Made by a program: the position numbers and the translations under genes. Below the pieces are notes generated by a model, which was given only the letters and a program-made list of their open reading frames with translations, was not told the DNA's origin and made no database searches. Shown piece after piece: positions 27,365 to 33,887 of a stretch of DNA of 40,507 nucleotides. How positions within the stretch are numbered: position 1 is the first letter of the stretch; every line of letters begins with the position of its first letter. The stretch is from positions 1 to 40,507 of the forward strand of contig BBCA01000025.1 of NCBI GenBank assembly GCA_001311805.1, written 5' to 3'. This DNA is from Lentibacillus juripiscarius JCM 12147 (GTDB lineage: Bacteria; Bacillota; Bacilli; Bacillales_D; Amphibacillaceae).

Positions 27365-27441
27365 AACCGCTCACGTCAATAGCCAACTGCAGAAGTCACC
27401 ACTGTTCAATTCAAATAAAGATCTTTGCTTTCACGTCCGAA

Positions 27442-27472
27442 AGCCGCATTCTTTCGTTGAAAAAATGCGGCT
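27442..27472. other. hairpin AGCCGCATT/AATGCGGCT
   Basis: A perfect 9 bp stem with a 13-base loop, in the 27346-27588 gap within the cassette. No clear U tract on either strand. A second small hairpin, TTGTTG/CAACAA at 27541-27560, lies just after the membrane protein gene and may terminate it. Confidence 0.4.
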
Positions 27473-27527
27473 AATTCAAAAAAAGTTGTTTACTTATGAT
27501 TCTAAACCAAATAACACAATGAAAATT

Positions 27528-27540
27528 AGTGACAATAAAG
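27528..27540 (+). repeat. 13 bp inverted repeat, left arm bracketing the cassette
   Basis: AGTGACAATAAAG here is the exact reverse complement of CTTTATTGTCACT at 28768-28780. The pair encloses both cassette genes and no others. Confidence 0.6.
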
Positions 27541-27588
27541 TTGTTGCTTTTATTCAACAATCGCGCCCGTTTGCTTAACAAATTGATA

Positions 27589-27990
27589 TTACTTATTCTT
27601 TAAGTTTGGTATGTCTTTTTCTAACCATTTACGAATATATTCTTTATCTTTAATAATCCATGTTGCTAAAATCACTCCAAAACCGCAGATATACCACAAA
27701 TCAGTATAAATAATATAGATTTGGAGCACCACAAAAAGGCGAAACAGCAGGAACATGACCTGTCTTTGTAAATAAAAAGGGTTGCTCCGGCAACCCCATT
27801 GTTTAATTACTATCATCTTTGAAAAAACATCTAGTGTTATTAAAATAATACACCCTATAAGAATAAATATTGAAATTAAAATTGTACTAAGGTCGTCATT
27901 CCAGCTTTTAATAATTGTATACACTTGAAAAATGGCTAAAATAACAACAGCTAATTTAAATGGCAATTTTAAGTGTTTAATAATGTTCAC
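27589..27990 (-). CDS. small four-helix membrane protein, candidate immunity protein
   Basis: A 133-residue membrane protein, not recognised. Helices are at about 9-27 (FKLAVVILAIFQVYTII), 35-58 (TILISIFILIGCIILITL), 78-95 (VMFLLFRLFVVLQIYIIYT) and 98-113 (WYICGFGVILATWII), with a Lys/Glu-rich cytoplasmic tail (EYIRKWLEKDIPNLKNK). GTG 27990 is preceded by AGTAGGT and lies 10 bases after the upstream gene stop, so the two are one transcription unit. It is intact and AT-rich. Small multi-helix proteins beside a secreted hydrophobic peptide precursor are often immunity proteins; that role is inference. Confidence 0.6.
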   Translation of the reverse strand: MNIIKHLKLPFKLAVVILAIFQVYTIIKSWNDDLSTILISIFILIGCIILITLDVFSKMIVIKQWGCRSNPFYLQRQVMFLLFRLFVVLQIYIIYTDLWYICGFGVILATWIIKDKEYIRKWLEKDIPNLKNK

Positions 27991-28000
27991 CTACTATACA

Positions 28001-28635
28001 TCAAGTACATTGATTTATAACATTACTGATGTTAAAGAAATCAAGAAAAGCATTTAAAGTATCTTTCGGTAATCCTCTAGCCGACTCATTTACAGCTGCT
28101 TTCCACGCATCTTTTGTTCTGTAATTCCAGCTTTTATATTTTTGTAACTTTTATTGATCCTTTTAACAGTTTTAGTCACACCACCAAGGAAATCAATAGC
28201 TTTTTTCAATTTTAGTATTTTGGAAAAAGGAAAACCAACTGTTCCTATCATCAACCCTACGGCGGTTATACACCCCCATACTCCAAAAGTTGTTATTGAT
28301 GATTCATTAAAGGATTGATCAGTTTCTAAATTTACTTCAGCCAAAGATGGAATAAATAAATTTTCACCATCTGTAGTAACTTCCACCCCTGTTTTCTTAG
28401 ATAACCACTTCGCAACTTTTTCAGGTCCCTGTTTTTCTATACCAGGTGGGAGCTGTTCAATACCATTCAAAAATTTAACAAAATCGCTGTTAGGAGAAAG
28501 TAGTTCATTATCTAACTCAGGTTGTGTAACATTTTTTATTTGCACTAACAGAAGGTGCCGATATTGAAAATAATAATACAACTGCACAAAATGCTGAAAT
28601 TACAGCTTTCCAATTACCATTAATTATTTTTTCAT
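28001..28635 (-). CDS. secreted precursor with hydrophobic Cys-containing core, candidate bacteriocin-like toxin; three frameshifts
   Basis: Repaired at three A runs, this is one gene of about 211 residues. With A6 read as A7 near 28628 it starts MKKIINGNWKAVISAF, and AVVLLFSISAPSVSA follows, a classic signal peptide. AGGGGG lies 8 bases before the ATG. With A6 read as A5 near 28531 it continues KNVTQPELDNELLSPN into a hydrophilic segment (FLNGIEQLPPGIEKQGPEKV). A hydrophobic core follows, FGVWGCITAVGLMIGTVGFP, then a basic stretch (FSKILKLKKAIDFLGGVTKT). With A4 read as A5 near 28108 it continues KDAWKAAVNESARGLPKDTL and ends NQCT at 28001. I do not recognise the family. The order signal, pro-region, Cys-bearing hydrophobic core resembles SdpC-type precursors by layout only. 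Confidence 0.6.
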
Positions 28636-28767
28636 TTACTTTTCCCCCTATAATTTTTAGTCGTTTCATAAGACTATTTCTGTGTATTGGAGGAAAATCC
28701 TTCCTATAACCATATGTTCGCAAAATTCAATATGTTTATGCAACATAATGGCCCGTTTGAGGAATAT

Positions 28768-28780
28768 CTTTATTGTCACT
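28768..28780 (-). repeat. 13 bp inverted repeat, right arm bracketing the cassette
   Basis: CTTTATTGTCACT, exact reverse complement of 27528-27540, ending 7 bases before the resumed repeat element at 28788. The 28636-28767 gap holds the upstream region of the secreted precursor; TTGAAT near 28725 and TATAGG near 28700 (minus strand) may be its promoter, weakly supported. Confidence 0.6.
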
Positions 28781-28787
28781 GATCAAC

Positions 28788-28943
28788 CACATCCTGTGGA
28801 AGCTCGTTGGCTTGTTTCTCCGCTCCTTGGAAAAGAAAACCGCTTTTCCTGCGTGCGAAGCGGTTCAGGGTAGCTTTACTTCTGCTCGAAACTACGCCGC
28901 CTTGAAATTCTCGGTCCTTTTTACCCTCCTTTTGAACGTGCAG
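28788..28943 (-). repeat. MITE-like repeat, left part of a split copy
   Basis: In reverse, this reads GTTCAAAAGGAGGGTAAAAA, then GGACCGAGAATTTC, GGCGGCGTAGTTTCGAGC, CTACCCTGAACCGC, CGCACGCAG, CCAAGGAGCGGAGAAACAAG and CCAACGAGCTTCCACAGG, ending GATGTG. It matches the copy at 6034-6307 but without the internal duplication. It lacks the right end, which is found at 27309-27345. Confidence 0.8.
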
Positions 28944-28949
28944 TTTTAG

Positions 28950-29369
28950 TTAGTCCTCTTCTTTAAAACGGATAATCCGTTGTTCGATTTCATCCCGTAC
29001 ACGCTGAAAAACCGCCCAGCGTTCTTCGTCATCACCTTCAGCTTTTGCCGGATCATCGAAACCCCAATGGACTTTCTGCACATGCGGTGGAGTCATCGGG
29101 CAATTATCACGTGCATCCCCGCACAATGTAACAACGAGATCAGCGCTTTTGAGCACTTCCGGATCAATGGTACTTGATTTCTGATCTGAAATATCAACAC
29201 CCGCTTCGGCCATTGCTTTGACGGCAAGCGGATTCAATCCATGTGCTTCGATGCCCGCACTTCTAACATCCCATTTGTCACCGAGATGTTTTTTGCCGAA
29301 TCCTTCTGCCATCTGGCTACGGCATGAATTTCCAGTACACAGAAAATATAAAATTGGTTTTGCAGTCAT
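28950..29369 (-). CDS. arsC: arsenate reductase ArsC, thioredoxin-coupled
   Basis: A 139-residue cytoplasmic enzyme reducing arsenate to arsenite. It has the low-molecular-weight phosphatase loop CTGNSCRS at 11-18 and the relay cysteines Cys83 and Cys90 in [11 protein letters not shown], so all three catalytic cysteines are present. ATG 29369 is chosen over 29375 because AAAGGAG then has a proper spacing of about 7 bases. It is last in arsR-arsB-arsC. The repeat copy begins six bases after its stop. Confidence 0.96.
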   Translation of the reverse strand: MTAKPILYFLCTGNSCRSQMAEGFGKKHLGDKWDVRSAGIEAHGLNPLAVKAMAEAGVDISDQKSSTIDPEVLKSADLVVTLCGDARDNCPMTPPHVQKVHWGFDDPAKAEGDDEERWAVFQRVRDEIEQRIIRFKEED

Positions 29370-29456
29370 GGTCATTCTCCTTTGTGAGTAAGAATATTAT
29401 CTAATAAGTCGCTACTTTTTACGTCTTTTTGAGAGGAGTTAGTCCCTGACTAAGCA

Positions 29457-29507
29457 GTTGCCATACACGTAGACTCCTGCGGGAAAGCGAAGTATATGGC
29501 AAATGCG
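29457..29507. repeat. short GC-rich palindromic intergenic repeat
   Basis: GCCATACACGTAGACTCC, GCGGGAAAGCGAAG and TATATGGC form an imperfect palindrome. The TAGACTCCTGCGGGAAAGCG core is a widespread Bacillaceae intergenic repeat type, here apparently shortened. It lies between arsB and arsC and could form a hairpin in the operon mRNA. Nothing else is seen in 29376-29565. Confidence 0.5.
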
Positions 29508-29565
29508 GTGGTGAGAAAACAACAAAATGTGCAAAAAGAGTCATGGGTAATGATAGGCAAATAGC

Positions 29566-30855
29566 CTACAACAATAGTGTCAGATATAATCCGATTAGTG
29601 TAATAAACAGTGTCGGCACGGTCAGAACGATACCGACTTTGAAGTAATAACCCCACGAGATGTTGACGCCTTTTGTCCGCAAAACGTGCAGCCAGAGCAG
29701 TGTAGCCAGCGAGCCTATTGGTGTGATTTTCGGACCAAGGTCACTACCGATAACATTGGCGTAAATGAGTCCTTCCTTCAGTACACCGGTTGCATTCGTA
29801 TCTGCAATAGCTAACGCATCAATCATCACGGTCGGCATATTATTCATGACGGATGACAGGATAGCGGCCACAAAGCCCATTGTCATTGTTGCAATAACAA
29901 TCCTTGGTCAGCCGCTGCGTTAAGAACACCAGCAAGCATATCAGTCAGCCCGACGTTTCGCAGTCCATAGACAACAACGTACATGCCAAGTGAGAAAAAC
30001 ACAATATCCCAAGGAGCACCCTTGATCACTTTCCCAATTTCCACCGCACTGCTCCCGCGACCCAGCAGTAAAAAGACAACGGCAATACTCCCGGCAACGA
30101 TGGAAACCGGAATGCCTGCAAACTCACTCAAGAAGTAGCCGATCAATAATATTGCAAGTACCAGCCACGACAGCCGGAACATTTTTTCATCTTTGATTGC
30201 ATCACGCGGTACCTTCAACTGTGTGACGTCATAGCTACGAGGGATATCTTTTCTGAAAAAGAGGTACAGCACCAGAATGCTTGCTGTCAGTGAAAATAAA
30301 TTTGGAATAATCATACGTGCAGCATACTCCAGAAAACCAATTCCAAAAAGTCCGCCGAAACGATATTCACGAGGTTGCTGACAACAAACGGCAATGATGT
30401 CGTATCAGCGATGAAGCCACTGGCCATAATAAACGGCAAAATAAACGCATCCCGAAAATGGAGAGCCCGAACCATCGCCAAGACAATTGGTGTCAAAATT
30501 AGCGCTGCACCGTCGTTGGCAAACAATGCCGCCACAATTGCCCCCAGCACAGAAATATACAAAACATTTTCAAGCCATTGCCGTCTGCCACCCGTGCCAT
30601 GTGAAGCGCTGCCCATTCAAAGAAACCAATTTCATCCAGCACGAGCGATATAATGATAATCGCTACAAACGCAAGCGTTGCATTCCAGACGATGTCGGCA
30701 ACCGCGATAACATCATCAAATGAAACAACGCCAACAGCCAGCGCAATGAGGGCGGCAAAACAGGCAGTATAGCCAATCCCCAATTTTGGCTGCCAGATAA
30801 TCAGAACAAGTGTCGCCAGAAAAATAATGATTGCTGATATGGTTTGTAAGTCCAA
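29566..30855 (-). CDS. arsB: ArsB-type arsenite efflux permease, three frameshifts
   Basis: This is a membrane transporter extruding arsenite, about 430 residues with 11-12 helices. Segments in order: the N-terminus [20 protein letters not shown], then [40 protein letters not shown], a cytoplasmic loop ([20 protein letters not shown]), and [17 protein letters not shown] with [20 protein letters not shown] at the C-terminus. [12 protein letters not shown] and NNMPTVM are family signatures. Frameshifts: near 30567 (T4 for T5), near 30350 (T5 for T6), near 29906 (GG for GGG). TTG 30855 is the start, with GGGGGG at 7 bases. Middle gene of arsRBC. Confidence 0.9.
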
Positions 30856-30877
30856 TTATGTTCCCCCCCATGCTGTT

Positions 30878-31261
30878 TTAACAGAGATTGCTCAAAAAGT
30901 ACCTTCCTTTTGAACACGCACTAACAGTGATTTTTACTTTTTGCGTCATCCATTTTTCGATAAGGGCATCCCGCTCCTGAATGCAATCCAGTATCCGTTC
31001 GACGAGTGGGAAAACGTCTGCTTCCCTGTTCAATGTATAGTAAATCCATTGCCCCTGCCTGTCTTCCAGTACCACCCCGGCATCGCGCAATTTCCGCAAG
31101 TGCTGACTGATTGATGGCTGCGACATTTCCATAGCTTCTACAAGCTCACATACACAGCATTGCTTATGCTGAAGAAGCAGCACCATTGACAAACGAGTAC
31201 GATCACCGAGCAACTTCAAAACGGGCACAGCCGCTCTTACATCCACTCCAGCCTTTTCCAT
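30878..31261 (-). CDS. arsR: ArsR arsenic-responsive repressor
   Basis: A winged-helix repressor released by arsenite. The metal site is in helix 3 (HKQCCVCELVEAM) with the recognition helix SQPSISQHLRKLRDAG. ATG 31261 has AGGGG at about 4-5 bases; the frame extends to 31273 without benefit. The last 13 or so residues (SACSKGRYFLSNLC) are encoded by a mini copy of the interspersed repeat at 30884-30921, so the natural protein may have been shorter, ending near KVKITV. First gene of the ars operon, with a palindrome beside its promoter. Confidence 0.93.
   Translation of the reverse strand: MEKAGVDVRAAVPVLKLLGDRTRLSMVLLLQHKQCCVCELVEAMEMSQPSISQHLRKLRDAGVVLEDRQGQWIYYTLNREADVFPLVERILDCIQERDALIEKWMTQKVKITVSACSKGRYFLSNLC
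30884..30921 (-). repeat. MITE-like repeat, mini copy inside the arsR tail
   Basis: In reverse it reads GTGCGTGTTCAAAAGG, AAGGTA, CTTTTTGAGCAATCTC, the left and right ends of the repeat family joined without the middle, as at 5103-5148. It encodes the C-terminal residues and stop of arsR. Confidence 0.65.
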
Positions 31262-31278
31262 ATAACCCCTCATTTCAG

Positions 31279-31329
31279 CATATAATTACATGCTTATATG
31301 ATTATATATAAAGAATAATTTGCACGCAA
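31279..31329 (-). promoter_or_regulatory. ars promoter and operator
   Basis: On the minus strand, -35 TTGCGT (31324-31329) and -10 TATAAT (31301-31306) have 17 bp spacing. Directly downstream is the palindrome CATATAA, 8 bases, TTATATG (31279-31300), well placed to block transcription when bound by ArsR. Confidence 0.72.
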
Positions 31330-31603
31330 TCATTTAAATTGATATTTTTCCTTCAATTCGTCCGGCGCCGCTTGGACCATCCGCTGCAGTAGAAAGGCAG
31401 CGACGGTTATGTCATCAAAAATCCCCAGCACGTAGAAAAAGTCCGGAATAAGATCAAACGGGAACAGGCCATACCCAATAATCAGGAACACATAAATAAA
31501 TTTCTTCGTCCCTTTCACTTTCCTCGAAAGAAAAAAGTCCTTCAAAAAGGAATGGATTTATGAAACTTCAACAAAACCGGATCCGTTTTAACATTTTTCG
31601 CAT
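31330..31603 (-). CDS. DUF1232 (YkvA-like) small membrane protein, two frameshifts
   Basis: The DUF1232 core is clear: KKFIYVFLIIGYGLFPFDLI, PDFFYVLGIFDDITVAAFLL, QRMVQAAPDELKEKYQFK. With T5 read as T6 near 31546 and T4 read as T5 near 31577 the N-terminus becomes MRKMLKRIRFLLKFHKSIPF and joins LKDFFLSRKVKG. ATG 31603 then has AAGGTG at 7 bases. The repaired length is about 91 residues, the family norm, with two helices. Function unknown. Without repair only a TTG start at 31545 remains. Confidence 0.78.
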
Positions 31604-31703
31604 ATACCGACACCTTCCACCGTAAATTCCACTTTAACAACGACAATAGAAGCATAACATATACGCAACTTGTTTTCGTTCGTGAACTCCCTAAAAACAC
31701 CAA

Positions 31704-31737
31704 AAGGCTTCTCACCAATTCTATAGTGAGAAGCCTT
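31704..31737 (-). terminator. terminator downstream of treR
   Basis: A perfect 12 bp stem (AAGGCTTCTCAC / GTGAGAAGCCTT) with a 10-base loop. On the minus strand it is followed by TTGGTGTTTTTAG, a moderate U tract. Confidence 0.75.
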
Positions 31738-31783
31738 CTCCTAACCAGCCGCCCTTCCAATCAATCCAGCAGTTCTCAATTTT

Positions 31784-32488
31784 TCAGCCGGCGAGCAAAA
31801 TCGGTAAATCGGAATTTGTCCGGGCGATGCGTGATTCGGTATACTGAAACAGCCTTGCGTCGTCCAAATAAACATAACTTTTAATTACAACGATCGTTGA
31901 ATGACCTTCCAGATCCAATAACGTCTGGTCTTCGTCAGTTGGGCTCTCCACCATTATTTCTTTTCTCGCAAAACTAATCCGCAGCATCAATTCATTTTCA
32001 AGGTAATGATAAATGGAATCTTCACATATTTCCTTTGTTAATGCCGGAACGATATCCTGATTCAAATAGTCTTTATCCAGAATAATTCGTTCACCGGAGA
32101 TCTCTCGGACGCGAACCACTTTCCAAATCGGGTCACGGAGCTCTACCTGCAATTTCGATTGAAGCTCATCATCCGCCTCCATAATCGCCAATTCATTCAC
32201 GACTGTTTTAGCGGATATATTTAGCTTTTGCTCCATTTCCTTGAAACTGGCAATACCGGACACGGGAAAGTCAAATTTATCCACATCGATGATAACGGAT
32301 CCCTTGCCGCGAATTTTCTGGATATACCCTTCCTGCGCCAGCAAGTTTAATGCTTTTCGGATTGTCTCACGGGATGTCGTATACATTTGTGTAAGTTCAT
32401 GCTCTGATGGCAGCATGGATGATTCCGGCCATTGTTTTGTTTCTATCTTGTTCACAAGATCGTAATAAATGGTTAAATATTTTTGCAT
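31784..32488 (-). CDS. treR: trehalose operon repressor TreR (GntR family)
   Basis: A 234-residue repressor. The N-terminal GntR winged helix has MLPSEHELTQMYTTSRETIR, KALNLLAQEGYIQKIRGKGS, and then FPVSGIASFKEM as in B. subtilis TreR. The C-terminal UTRA ligand domain binds trehalose 6-phosphate in the known family. ATG 32488 is preferred to TTG 32494. The gene is intact. Two CTTGTAT-type operators lie in front of the trehalose PTS gene at 33365-33410, yet the rest of that operon is largely deleted, so the repressor has lost most of its regulon in this window. Confidence 0.92.
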   Translation of the reverse strand: MQKYLTIYYDLVNKIETKQWPESSMLPSEHELTQMYTTSRETIRKALNLLAQEGYIQKIRGKGSVIIDVDKFDFPVSGIASFKEMEQKLNISAKTVVNELAIMEADDELQSKLQVELRDPIWKVVRVREISGERIILDKDYLNQDIVPALTKEICEDSIYHYLENELMLRISFARKEIMVESPTDEDQTLLDLEGHSTIVVIKSYVYLDDARLFQYTESRIARTNSDLPILLAG

Positions 32489-32500
32489 AGACAAACCCCA

Positions 32501-32580
32501 TTATTTCACATAGTACACAACCGCTTCGTAAGGTCTTAACACGAGCTGATCAACCGCTTTATCGGAATCAGGATAGTTCG
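32501..32580 (-). pseudogene. remnant of treA (trehalose-6-phosphate hydrolase) C-terminus
   Basis: In a frame shifted from the upstream EIIB reading, the minus strand encodes [20 protein letters not shown] and then EAVVYYVK before TAA 32501-32503. That is the typical C-terminal end of alpha-glucosidase/TreA proteins (SNY...LRPYEA). All the catalytic barrel is missing. Its position just before treR matches the treP-treA-treR order. Confidence 0.65.
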
Positions 32581-33332
32581 ACAGCAGTTTCATTAACCAT
32601 CGCGGCATACACTTTATCAACGGTACCTTGGCCGATAACGACCTGGAACTGGCCATTTGCCATAAAGGAACCCTTCACAATATCGAGGTTTTCCAATTTT
32701 GAATTGTTAATTTTACCTTCATCGTTTAAAGCAAAGCGAAGTCTTGTCACACAATGGGTCGCGACGCTAATATTATCTTCACCACCAAGTGCAGCAACGA
32801 TCGCCCCCGCTTCTTCACTATATTCACCGGCGGATGCGGCAGGTGTTTCACTCTCAACCTCAGCCTTCACATTTGTTTTTAGAAGCGCAGATTTACCGGC
32901 TTCTACCTCCCCATCATCCGTTTTCTCCAATGCATCCAAGTCATCACCATTTGTAATGATCACCGGTGTAATGACTCCTTTTGCCTTCTTGCGGACGAGA
33001 TCCACATCAAATGTTATTAGCGGATCCCCAGCTTTGACGTAATCACCTTGTCCCACATAGGCTTCAAACCCTTCGCCATCCATGTTCACCGTGTCCAAGC
33101 CAATGTGTATTAAAACTTCAATTCCTGCATCCCCACGAATACCGACTGCATGTTTCGTCGGGAAAAATTTGCACTACTTCCCCGTTTAACGGAGCAACAA
33201 CATTTCCTTCGCTTGGTTCTATCGCCAGACCATCCCCCATCATTTTTGCGAGAATGTGGGATCCGGTACATCTTCAAGTTTTTTCACCTGACCGCTGACC
33301 GGTGCAAGTATTGTTTCTTGTTTATTTGCCAC
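32568..33332 (-). CDS. trehalose-type PTS EIIA-EIIB protein, truncated before EIIC; two frameshifts
   Basis: The N-terminal EIIA (Glc-type) domain has [40 protein letters not shown] and [17 protein letters not shown] with the phosphorylated His. A linker precedes the EIIB domain with active Cys in [13 protein letters not shown] and [20 protein letters not shown]. It then ends VNETAVELS and stops. The membrane EIIC domain that should follow is absent, so the protein cannot transport by itself. GTG 33332 has AGGAGG at 7 bases. Frameshifts near 33247 (A5 for A6, SQKMMGDGL) and near 33165 (C3 for C2, [11 protein letters not shown]). EIIA at the N-terminus is an unusual order for TreP. Confidence 0.8.
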
Positions 33333-33364
33333 AGGATAACCTCCTATTTTCACTGTTAAATCCA

Positions 33365-33378
33365 CTTGTATAGACAAG
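33365..33378. promoter_or_regulatory. TreR operator 1
   Basis: CTTGTATAGACAAG, a near-perfect palindrome of the CTTGTATATACAAG class bound by TreR, 33 bases before the PTS start. Confidence 0.72.
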
Positions 33379-33389
33379 AACCACAGAAA

Positions 33390-33419
33390 AGTATAACTTG
33401 TATGTACAGGCCCTTGCAA
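33390..33419 (-). promoter_or_regulatory. trehalose PTS promoter
   Basis: On the minus strand, -35 TTGCAA (33414-33419) and -10 TATACT (33390-33395) have 18 bp spacing. Operator 2 fills the spacer, which explains repression. Confidence 0.65.
33397..33410. promoter_or_regulatory. TreR operator 2
   Basis: CTTGTATGTACAGG, a second, less symmetric TreR-type site lying between the -35 and -10 of the PTS promoter, 32 bp from operator 1 (three helical turns). Confidence 0.65.
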
Positions 33420-33468
33420 GGGTTTTCATGCTGGAAAAATTAGTTTTCGAATCCAAACATATAAAAAA

Positions 33469-33503
33469 CTGCTTTGTCTTAATTTGTGCAAAGCAATTTT
33501 TTT
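33469..33503. terminator. bidirectional hairpin with T runs
   Basis: GCTTTG / CAAAGC stem with a 12-base loop, T7 on the plus side and T-rich sequence on the minus side. It lies upstream of the trehalose promoter and isolates it from the repeat array. Confidence 0.55.
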
Positions 33504-33584
33504 CATTAATTAAATTGATTGTGCTGTTGATAGTTGCTGTCGGTGGGATGATGTTTCCTCTTTCGGGATGACTTGTGCCGCCAA

Positions 33585-33833
33585 GCGTTGATTGTCGCTG
33601 TCCTCCGGTTGATTCTTGCCCCATAACGGTTGATATTTCCCTACTCCGGTTGATTCTTGCTCCATAACGGTCGATATTTCCCTACTCCGGTTGATTCTTG
33701 CCGCATTCCGGTTGATATTTCCCTACCCCGGTTGATTCTTGCCGCATTCCGGTTGATAACGTGCCCGCTCAGGTTGATATTCCACACGAACCGGTTGATA
33801 TCCTCGCTTCACCGGTCGATCTGCCTCTCCCCA
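33585..33833. repeat. tandem array of 12 GGTTGAT units of 19-22 bp
   Basis: Twelve consecutive units begin CCGGTTGAT or a near variant (CGGTCGAT, CAGGTTGAT, GCGTTGAT), each followed by 11-14 variable bases such as TCTTGCCGCATT or ATTTCCCTACT. Units alternate for part of the array, giving a 41 bp super-period. There is no long open frame across it. It fills the gap between the trehalose terminator and typA. It is not CRISPR: units are short and there are no unique 30 bp spacers. Confidence 0.85.
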
Positions 33834-33873
33834 TAAATAAAACCCCGCAGAGTTCACATAAACTTCTGCCGGG
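33834..33873 (-). terminator. terminator of typA
   Basis: On the minus strand, CCCGGCAGAAGTT, 6-base loop, AACTCTGCGGGG (12 bp, two mismatches), then TTTTATTT. It begins 15 bases after the typA stop. Confidence 0.82.
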
Positions 33874-33887
33874 TACCTCAAATCATT

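Noticed and set aside
28950..31261. Frameshifted arsB as a decayed resistance gene
   Set aside because: All three breaks are single-base changes in short homopolymer or doublet runs and both neighbours are intact, so sequencing error is more likely.
32568..33332. A naturally soluble EIIAB PTS protein
   Set aside because: The TreA tail fused directly after it in another frame shows that the EIIC domain was lost by deletion (or assembly collapse), not that it was designed without one.
33585..33833. CRISPR array
   Set aside because: Repeat cores are only about 9 bp, units are 19-22 bp, spacers are not unique 30 bp sequences, and no cas gene is present.
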